DNA from: Sordaria brevicollis
Lineage: Eukaryota; Ascomycota; Sordariomycetes; Sordariales; Sordariaceae
Assembly (NCBI GenBank): GCA_033439795.1
Contig: JAUTDP010000001.1
Span: 4,278,001-4,342,000, forward strand
Length of the DNA: 64,000 nt
Direction of reading: 5' to 3'
Shown: positions 55,866 to 64,000 of the stretch, piece by piece
Layout: each line of letters starts with the position of its first letter
How positions within the stretch are numbered: position 1 is the first letter of the stretch
Translations under genes and position numbers: made by a program
The notes under the pieces: generated by a model
What the model saw: only the letters and a program-made list of their open reading frames with translations
What the model was told of the DNA's origin: nothing
Databases searched by the model: none

Positions 55866-56145
55866 TTTTTTATATATATTTATATAATATTCGAAAAAAA
55901 TGAAAAAGCCGTGTAAATCGAAAAATCTGGGTAAGTCGTATAGAGTGCTAGTTAGAGTATTAGTTTTTATATATATTTATATAATATTCGAAAAAAATGA
56001 AAAAATCGTATAAATCGAAAAATTTAGGTAAATCGTATAGAGTACTGGTTAGAATACTAGTTAAAATATTAGTTTTTATATATATTTATATAATAATTAA
56101 AAAATCGAAAAAATTATATAAATTGTATAGAGTACTAGTCGGTTA
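55866..56145 (+). repeat. Tandem repeat of about 98-109 bp in AT-rich DNA
   Basis: Units start TTTTTATATATATTTATATA at about 55,866, 55,964 and 56,073. They continue with TTCGAAAAAAATGAAAAA, AATCGAAAAAT and CGTATAGAGTRCTRGTTAGA-like words. The third copy is shortened and diverged. Confidence 0.82.
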
Positions 56146-56554
56146 ATTAATAAAATATTTATAACTGTTATTATTACGAGTATTTATAATATTAAAAAAA
56201 TCTTATAATAGTATTATATAATTGTTTAAAAGGCTTTATTACTAAGGTTAACGTTCTTAATTTTATATAATATATTTAAAGAGGTTATAACCTTCTTTTA
56301 TCTTTTCGAAATATTAGGTAGTAGCTTTTTTAGTACGGCGAATACTAGCCTTATATTAAATAACCGCTTAACGTTAAAAGGTATAGAATTATTAGAATTG
56401 AATTTCTTAAAGAGTTTATATATTTTAACGGGCTTTTAAAACGTAAGGTGGCTTTAGGGTAATTAATACCGGCCGTTTATATTTAATAATTTTATAGCGC
56501 TCGTAGTCTACTATTTACTATACCTCTAACTAAACCGTTAATTTCTCTTCTCTT

Positions 56555-56819
56555 TGTCACGGCGCTGGCGGGCAGGGTCCCTGTCAGGGCCCTATCCGGC
56601 GGACTGGTTGTCACTTAGGCGGTCACCCTGATAGAGGTTGACTGCACTAGCGCACGTGATTGCGTGCCACCTTCGTAGATCGCCCGCGCCCAGGTATAAA
56701 CCCTAGCGCGGGGCGCGCCCTTTGCTCGTTTTCTTCTTTTCTTCTTTATTTTATAATTCTACAATAGACCTAGATTCAACGTATTAAATTTATCTCTCGT
56801 AATTACATCGCTCGTAATA
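56555..56819 (+). repeat. 5' LTR of the chromovirus
   Basis: 265 bp starting TGTCACGGCG and ending CGTAATA. A TATAAA box sits at 56,695-56,700 (LTR position 141), followed by GC-rich sequence and a CTTCTTTTC tract. Positions 1 to about 170 keep CA and TG words, while positions from 193 on are RIP-mutated. It aligns without gaps to the 3' LTR. Confidence 0.94.
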
Positions 56820-59290
56820 ATTATAAAATTATTCTTAATATATTAAAGAGGTATCCAAATATCCCAAATTTATTTACCAATTAAAGCAATTATAATATAT
56901 ACCTTCGTAATTAATTATAATAGCATATACCCCTAATAAAAAGGCTACCGCGGTTAAAACCGCTAAGCTATTTACTACCGAGAGCGTTTAAATAAACGAA
57001 GTTCAAAAGAAGAATATATTTAATAAATTCGTAATCGAATAAATTAAATTTAATATTACGGACGTACTTATTATTCCTAATATAATTATCTAGTAAAATA
57101 ATACTTTTAAGCGTCGTTCGCTTAATGATATTATAATCGGCACTTTTAAAGAGAAATAGGATATTTAATTACGCAATATCGATAAATTTAATTTAAAGGA
57201 TTACAATATTCCGGAGGATATAAATAAAGCTATTACGTTTTTTAATTAGGAAATTATTAATAAATTCGCCAACGTTCGTTATATATTCAATACGGAGGAT
57301 TTATTCGGCTTTTTATATATAAAGATTAACGTAATTACGAAATATTAAGCCTAATATAATAAAGGTTATTTAATTTTTACTTTTAAGGTTTTAACGGCTA
57401 TGGGCTAAAATTATTAGGAATAGAATAATAATAATATTTTATTAATAAATTTCGATATTTTTAAATCTATTATTGAAGACCCCGAAAACGTATATATTAT
57501 TTTCGAAGAAATTAAATTACGAACTATCTTAATTAAGGCTATTCTTTCCTAATAACGGGGATATTAAATTATCGTTATTAATTTAAATATTAATTTAAAA
57601 TAAATATACGAATATATTACCAATTTATTAAAATATTAAAAAGGCGCCGAAATAAATAACGAACGTTTCTATAAGGATTTATATAAGGAATAAAGTAAGA
57701 ATATATTCCTAACGCGCTAATTATTAAAGGCCTGTAGGAGTAAGGATCCCGATTTCGAATTAGACGATTACGAGACTTTACGTTATAAAAACGTTATATT
57801 ATACGAAAAGAACCGTAAATTTTAAACCTAATTTACTACACTACGTTAAATTATTAATTACTCTAATAAAGGAATTTAAAATAATATTCCGTTTAATGAT
57901 AAATTGAATAACGACCTATTTAACGATAAAGAAGTTTAAAACGATATTCTATTTAATAATGGCCGTATTAATAAATAAAATACCCTTTATAAATAAAAAA
58001 ATAATTCTTCGATTAAGGGCTACCTTTCCTACCCCCACTTCCTTATTAAATAGAATAAGACCCATTACAATTTAATTAAGAAAGAGAAGGAATTCGTTAA
58101 AATTAAAAATAATTTAATAATTATAAAAGTTTAAATCGAAGAATTAAAAAGAATAATAATTACCCGGGATAATAATATAGCCGATTTATATATTATAATC
58201 GCTACTTTAATTAAAAAGAATATTAACCTCTATAAAGAGAATATTAACCTCCGTAAAAAGAAGGTCGCTTTCTTAATTCCTAAGAATTTCGAACGCTATA
58301 ATTATACCGATTATATTAATTGTAATAAAAATAGTAATAAAGGAGGCCATTATAAAGAAACCCCTACTACCGACTTCTTTACAATTAATTATAAACGTTT
58401 ATTAATTAAAAAAAAGGACCCGCCCTATTTCTATAACGAAAAAAATAAGGATACTATTACTTTCGACGTTTAATATCGCTATATTTTTAATAAATTTAAA
58501 TTAAATACCGATTACTTTTTTAATAACGAAATTAAAAAAATATATATTAAAAACCGCACCGCCGGTAAAATTACCTAAAATTTCGAACCCTACTTCGCTA
58601 ACGGCCTTTATAATATTAAAACCTCTAATAAATTATTAATTTATTTATATACCGAATATTACAATTACGATCGTAAAGAGAAAATTATTTACGAATTTAA
58701 CGATTTAAAATTCGAAATAAATAATAATTTCTAAGAATTCTATAATAAATTTATTCGCCTAATTAAAGAATATAATCGCCCGCTTAATTTATAAAAGTAA
58801 GAATTCAATTAAAAATTCCCCGGTAATATTTAAAACGTACTTCTTTAAGAATACGGATAAGAAGATATAACCTTTAATTAATATACTTTAATAACCAAAA
58901 AGGCGGTTGAAATTAATTAATATATTTTCTATAATAATAAGGCCAAAAAGGATAATAAAAATAAAAATAAAAATACTTCCTCTTTTTCGAGCTTATTTAA
59001 TAAGGTTAGGGGTTCTAATAATTTTAATAAAAATTCTAATAATATTATTAATAATAATATTAATATTAGTAATAATAACCGAAGTAATTCTTATTGCGCC
59101 CCTAATATAATTCGTAAAAAGGTTCGCAAATTATTCGAAGAAAATAAATATTTCGTATATAAAAAAATTAAATACTATTTCCGTAATTATTTTAACCGCT
59201 ATAACGGCAACCCCAACCGTATTAATAAATTCGTCGATTATTATAATTATAAAGATAAAGAAAATAATAAACCGGCCGATAATAAAGTAG
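56820..59290 (+). pseudogene. Remnant of gag with RIP-altered zinc knuckle
   Basis: No open frame survives. At 59,149-59,190 the spacing of a CX2CX4HX4C knuckle is exact, but each Cys and His codon reads Tyr (TAT or TAC), as expected from TGY to TAY and CAY to TAY. Upstream Lys/Asn/Ile-rich reads fit a mutated capsid region. The primer-binding site right after the LTR is not recognisable after mutation. Confidence 0.8.
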
Positions 59291-59459
59291 AAAATTAATT
59301 ACCCTAAGAATATTAAACTCTTTCCTAAAGATTAAATTAATAAATATTTACTCTAGAAAAAATTTAAAAGAAATATTACCGGAGAGTATAAAAGTAAATA
59401 AAAGTTTTTTAAAGGACTATTTAAATAAACCCGTATTAATTATATCCTATACTATAATA

Positions 59460-62400
59460 AGTAATAATAGAAAAACTTTATTTACGAATAATATATTTAT
59501 TAATTCGGGAATAAACGGTAATATCTTTATAAATAAAGATTTCGCTAATAATATAATAAAATAGGGAATAGAAAAGCTATATAGTTTCTAACCCTACGCG
59601 GTAGGAGGGTATACCGGATAATATAGTAAAATAATCGATTAATATTTATAGGGCATTATCGAAATATAAGGATAGAAGTTCGAAAAAGAAATAATAATCG
59701 TTATTAATTCGGGATACGACGTTATTTTAAATAAATATTAATTAAGAAAGTATAAAATTTTAATCGATATTATAAATGCGAAACTTATTTTTAATAAAAT
59801 AATTATTATTCTCTTAGCTTTTAATAAACGGATTACCGAATTCGAAAACTTTATTAAAACTATAATATTATTTCCCTTAGCGAAATATAATCGATTAATC
59901 GAACTTTTCGAAGAATTAAAAGAACGATTAACTTAATGCGGGGAAAATAAAGACCTAATAAAAATAAAACGTTAATTATTAAATTAATACGCCCTATAAT
60001 AAAAAGAGGAGGATATAATATTTATGTAACGAAAATATATCGAAATATTTAAAACCGAACGAAGAAACGATTTTTACTAGGACGAAAATATACGAAGTCG
60101 ATACCGGTTAAAAAAAAACGGTATAAATTAATATAAGTATTATAACGACTTTACGGTAATTAATACCGACGCCTTTCTTATATTCGCTAAATAAAAATAT
60201 ATAAAAATAATTAATTTTTATAAATTTAATCGATTTATTAACGATTATAAAAAATAAGCCCTAATTAAGGATAAAATAAAATTATACGAATAAACCAAAA
60301 AAGAAGTCTTTAAATACGTTTATAAATATTTAAACGTATTTAGTAAAAAGGAATCCGATACCTTACCGAATTATTACACTAACGATTATAAAATCGGTTT
60401 AATAGACGGAATAAAGCCCGAAAACTTTAAATATAATTTATTATATAAAATATCGGTTAATAAGTTAAAGGCCTATTAAAAATATATAAATAAAGCGTTA
60501 ATTAAAGGCTTTATCGAAAATAATTCTATACCTTAAACTACGCTTATTTTCTTCGTACTTAAAGCCAACGGTAAATTAAAATTCTATATAAATTATTAGA
60601 AATTTAATACTATTATAAAGAAAAATAAATACCCTCTTCCCCTAATTAATAAAATTATTACTAAAATTAATTAAACGAAAATTTTTTTGAAAATCGATAT
60701 TAAATAAGCCTTTTACCGAATCCGTATATACCCCGACAACGAAGAATTTATAATATTCCGAACGAAATATAATACGTATAAATATAAAATCCTACCTTTT
60801 AAATTAATTAACGGACTATTAACGTTCTAATAATATATTAACGAAATATTAATAAATTACTTCGACGATTTCTATAGCGCGTATATCGATAATATCCTCA
60901 TCTTTTCGAATAATTTAAAAGAATATAAAATTTACGTTAAGAAGGTATTAACTAGGTTGGAAATAGTAAAATTATAAGCGGATTTAAATAAATACGAATT
61001 CTACGTCGAAAAGATTAAATTCTTAAAGTTTATTATCGGGACCGATAGCGTATCCGTCGACCTTTAAAAAATCGCAATCGTAAAGGATTAATAGGTTCTA
61101 ATAAATATATAAAGAATATAATCCTTCTTAAAGTTCTATAATTTCTACCAGCGCTTCGTTAAAGATTATAACCGGATCGCTAAATTATTAACGGTAATAA
61201 CGAAAAAAAGAGAGGTCTTTAATTAGAATAAGGATTATTAAATTACTTTTAAAGAATTTAAAGGATAATTATTATTAATACTTATCCTAGTATATTTTAA
61301 ATATAAACGGCTAATACGGGTAAAGACGGACGCTTTTAACGGAATAATAGCGGGAATTTTATTCTAATTAATCGACGACGAATAATATCCGATTACCTTC
61401 TATTTTAAAATTATATATAAAATAGAATATAATTATTTAATTTACAATAAAAAATTAATAGTAATTATTAAGGCCTTATAGTATTAGAGGGTTAAATTTA
61501 TTAATTTATAAGAACCCTTTTTAATTCTTACAAATAATAAAGCATTTAAATAATTTAATATTAAATAATTATTAAATTTATAATAAATAGGCTAAATAAA
61601 ATTCCTATCCTAATACTATTTTATTATTTTATACCGGCTAGGGAAGGAGAATAGGGCGGCCGACGCTTTATTAAGGAAAGCGGAAAATTTAAAGAATTAG
61701 AAAATTAAGTAGGAAGCCTACCGTATTTTCTAAATCTTTAAAAATTTAGAAGATAGCCGTATAGTATAACTTAATAATATAATTAATAGTATTAACGCCG
61801 TTCTTACGTTAATTTCGTCTTTAAGAACCCTTATAAAAATTAACCTAGAAATCGCGGAGAGTAATTAAAAGGAGTATTTAGAGGGATATTTTTTAATAAA
61901 CCGTCTTATATTTAAGAATAAAATTTACCCAAATTTAGAAATCTATCGAAATATAATTAAAAGGGGGGAAAACGGGTATTAACTTATTATTAATAAAATT
62001 TTTACCTATTTCGATAAATTTATTATATTATTTAATATTCTAAGAGCCTAAATTATTTACGAATTATACGCAAAAATTATTATTATTTATTTAGGCCGAA
62101 ATAAAATTAAACGCTTAATTTCTATATAATATTAGTAATTAAAGATAACCGGTAATATCGACCGTTTTATTATTAATTATATAATATATTATACTTCGAA
62201 AGTTCTTTATAATAAAATACTTAATAAATTAAAACTTATCCTAATAGCCTAACGTATTTAGTAGAATTTAATCGTAAATTTTAAATTAATATTTAAAAAT
62301 AAATAAAGGTTCGATAACGTATTTATAATAATAAATCGATTAAATAAAATATTATAAACTATCCTTTACTTTATAATAATAATAATTAAAAACGCGGCCC

Positions 62401-63480
62401 GTATATATTACGAAGGCCTTTACCGTATTTATAAATTATTAAGCGAAATTATTTCGGATAAAGGCCCCTAATTTATATTAGACTTTATAAACGAATTAAT
62501 TAAAATTCTAAATATTAAGTAAAAATTAACCTCCTTAAAATATAATTAAACCGTGGGGTAGGCCGAAATTATAAACGAATATTTCAATTAGCGTTTTTAT
62601 CCCTTCGTTAATTATTTCCAAAATAATTAATTAAAAGCGATCCCGGCAATAAATATAATATAAATAGGAATACTATACGATAATTTAAATAGAATATAAT
62701 TATATAAAGTATTAAGAGGATTCTTAATGCCCGGAATTTTAAATTAAAAGGTTCGAATTAATTTCAACGGCGTACGATTAACGATTAGAAAGAAATTTAG
62801 CCGGGAAGACGCGTAAAGTTTAATAAATCGGATCTAAGGATACGTAAATAAAGTAAAAGAATTTATTATTAAAACTCAAGAGCGGATAATTAAATAATTA
62901 AATAAGTATCGACGCGTCCCGGATTTCGGACCCAGTAATAGAATATTTATTATTAAACGGAGCGAATTTATAGACCGGCTAAATTATAAATTCGACTTTT
63001 TTTTAACGAATTAATATTTTAAAATTAAAGAAAAATATAACTATTTATTTAAATTAAAAATATTAAAGGGTTAGAAAAGAATAAATATTTTTTATACCGA
63101 TAAATTTCGGAAATATCCTAATAATTTATTACCCGGTCAAAAATTAGAAAAGCCGGTAAAGGAATATATAGGAAACGATATCGAATAGGAAGTAAAGGAA
63201 ATCTTAATTTCTTAGGTATATTTTAGCAAATTTTAATACCGAATAAATTAAAAAGGATATAACCCAGACCTAAAATTCTACAACGTTAAAAATTTTAAAA
63301 ATTTACCTAAATTCTTAAAAATATATTACGAAATATACCTTAAATACCTAGGGCCGCCTATATATTTAGAAGAATAATTATAAAAGGCTAAGGCGGAGGA
63401 ATTTAATAAAAATTATCCGGAGGATAACGTCCTTTTAAAGAAGGGTACGAAGAAATTAAGGAAGGCGGTAAGCGCTAAGA
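59460..63480 (+). pseudogene. Remnant of pol: protease, RT, RNase H, integrase, chromodomain
   Basis: The order fits gypsy elements. The protease has an Asp-Ser-Gly type active site reading NSG at about 59,492-59,500. The reverse transcriptase has a YPLPLIN-type segment near 60,630 and the YxDD site reading YIDN at 60,882-60,893. RNase H has its Asp-containing strand at about 61,329 and a YNYLIYNKKL segment near 61,430. The integrase has a SDKGP-type strand with its Asp codon at 62,457. The C-terminal chromodomain lies at about 63,178-63,400 with KGYNPD and LGPPIYLEE reads. Many Trp and Gln codons are now stops. It is not functional. Confidence 0.85.
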
Positions 63481-63547
63481 AATGAAGGATCTACTTTATA
63501 TATAATAATAATTCTAATATTTCGAAGATTCGGGGCGAATTTTTTTC

Positions 63548-63557
63548 GAAGGGGGGG
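63548..63557 (+). other. Polypurine tract of the chromovirus
   Basis: GAAGGGGGGG lies three bases before the 3' LTR, the expected plus-strand primer position. G runs are poor RIP targets, so it survived. Confidence 0.75.
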
Positions 63558-63560
63558 TAG

Positions 63561-63825
63561 TATTACGGCGCTAGCGGGTAGGGTCCCTATTAGGGCCTTA
63601 TCCGGCGGATTGGTTATTACTTAGGCGGTTACCCTAATAAAGGTTGACCGTACCAACGCACGTAATTGCGTACTACCTTCGTAGGTCGCCCGCGCCTAAG
63701 TATAAACCCTAGCGCGGGGCGCGCCCTTTACTCGTTTTCTTCTTTTCTTCTTCATCTTATAATTCTACAATAGACCTGGATTCAACGTGTTAAGCTTGTC
63801 TCTCGTAACCACGTCGCTCGTAATA
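63561..63825 (+). repeat. 3' LTR of the chromovirus
   Basis: 265 bp starting TATTACGGCG (a RIP-altered TGTCACGGCG) and ending CGTAATA. TATAAA lies at 63,701-63,706. Positions 1-170 are RIP-mutated and positions from 193 on are unmutated, the reverse of the 5' LTR. The CTCTT target duplication follows directly. Confidence 0.94.
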
Positions 63826-63830
63826 CTCTT

Positions 63831-64000
63831 AAAGTTTAGTGGTTAATAAAAAAGTAGTGATATTATAGGTATTTATAGGGTAATTGCTAACGTTTATAAA
63901 ATTTACAATTATATTGCAATAACTTATTATTACTAGTGCGTATTTACATTTGTAAATACTCTCTTTTAGTAAGTAAACGCTAATTAACTTTAATTTTTAG
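63831..64000. other. AT-rich DNA right of the retrotransposon
   Basis: 170 bp of AT-rich sequence without a gene, probably the continuation of the older RIP-mutated region interrupted by the insertion. Confidence 0.6.

Larger units (their letters stand above)
55201..56554. repeat. Old RIP-mutated AT-rich DNA left of the retrotransposon
   Basis: Strongly AT-rich, with few G/C-rich words. It contains short tandem repeats (55,314-55,420 and 55,866-56,145) and no intact gene. I interpret it as an older, heavily RIP-mutated repeat into which the chromovirus inserted. Family identity is not readable. Confidence 0.75.
56555..63825 (+). mobile_element. Complete RIP-inactivated Ty3/gypsy chromovirus
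   Basis: 7,271 bp bounded by 265-bp LTRs and a perfect 5-bp target duplication CTCTT (56,550-56,554 and 63,826-63,830). The domain order gag zinc knuckle, protease, reverse transcriptase, RNase H, integrase, chromodomain identifies a Ty3/gypsy element of the chromovirus type on the plus strand. The interior is saturated with TAA/TAG stops and depleted in CA and TG, the signature of RIP acting on CpA. It cannot encode its proteins. The TGT...ACA-type termini survive as TGT...ATA on the left LTR and TAT...ATA on the right. Confidence 0.93.

Noticed and set aside
55234..59110. Ile/Leu/Phe-rich frames in the AT-rich block
   Set aside because: Arise from AT-rich sequence. They do not match the reading frame of the retrotransposon domains.

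Overview
This window comes from a filamentous ascomycete, most like Neurospora or a close Sordariaceae relative. The genes have short introns (about 50-90 bp) with GT..AG ends and CTAAC-type branch points. They include fungal orthologues of conserved eukaryotic genes, and intergenic DNA is long. The right end carries a retrotransposon showing the C-to-T and G-to-A decay (loss of CpA/TpG) typical of repeat-induced point mutation (RIP). The species is inferred, not proven.

Layout. 1-9.3 kb is gene-dense: a MAPEG/microsomal glutathione S-transferase 3-like gene (+), a secreted-side kelch-propeller membrane protein (-), the COPII coat subunit SEC23 (+) and ribosomal protein L12 (+). 9.3-15.9 kb holds no gene I can support and leads into a very large O-GlcNAc transferase-type gene (15.9-21.0 kb, +). 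21.0-32.4 kb is an 11.4-kb stretch without a supportable gene. It lies upstream of an R2R3 Myb regulator of the FlbD/RCA-1 type (+) and contains a 183-bp foldback element. 33.3-44.3 kb is again poor in protein genes but holds a 53-nt poly-T tract, a 506-bp inverted-repeat element with a 9-bp target duplication and an internal minisatellite, an intron-containing tRNA-Tyr gene and two degenerate tandem arrays. 44.3-53.2 kb has three minus-strand genes: a conserved 888-aa coiled-coil protein, an NCBP3-like cap-binding protein with repeated KELFP motifs, and a 540-aa protein with a Cys/His-rich N-terminal module and a long coiled coil.

55.2-64.0 kb is an AT-rich, RIP-mutated block. In it sits a complete 7,271-bp Ty3/gypsy chromovirus (56,555-63,825) with two 265-bp LTRs and a 5-bp CTCTT target duplication. 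Its gag zinc knuckle, protease, reverse transcriptase, RNase H, integrase and chromodomain are recognisable but destroyed. The two LTRs are mirror-image mosaics of mutated and unmutated halves that switch at the same LTR position, which is the most unusual signal here.

The protein genes do not form one pathway. SEC23 (ER export), L12 (ribosome), the OGT-like protein (protein glycosylation), the NCBP3-like protein (mRNA cap and export) and the Myb factor (development) are independent housekeeping or regulatory genes. I found no gene cluster, CRISPR array or other multi-gene system.
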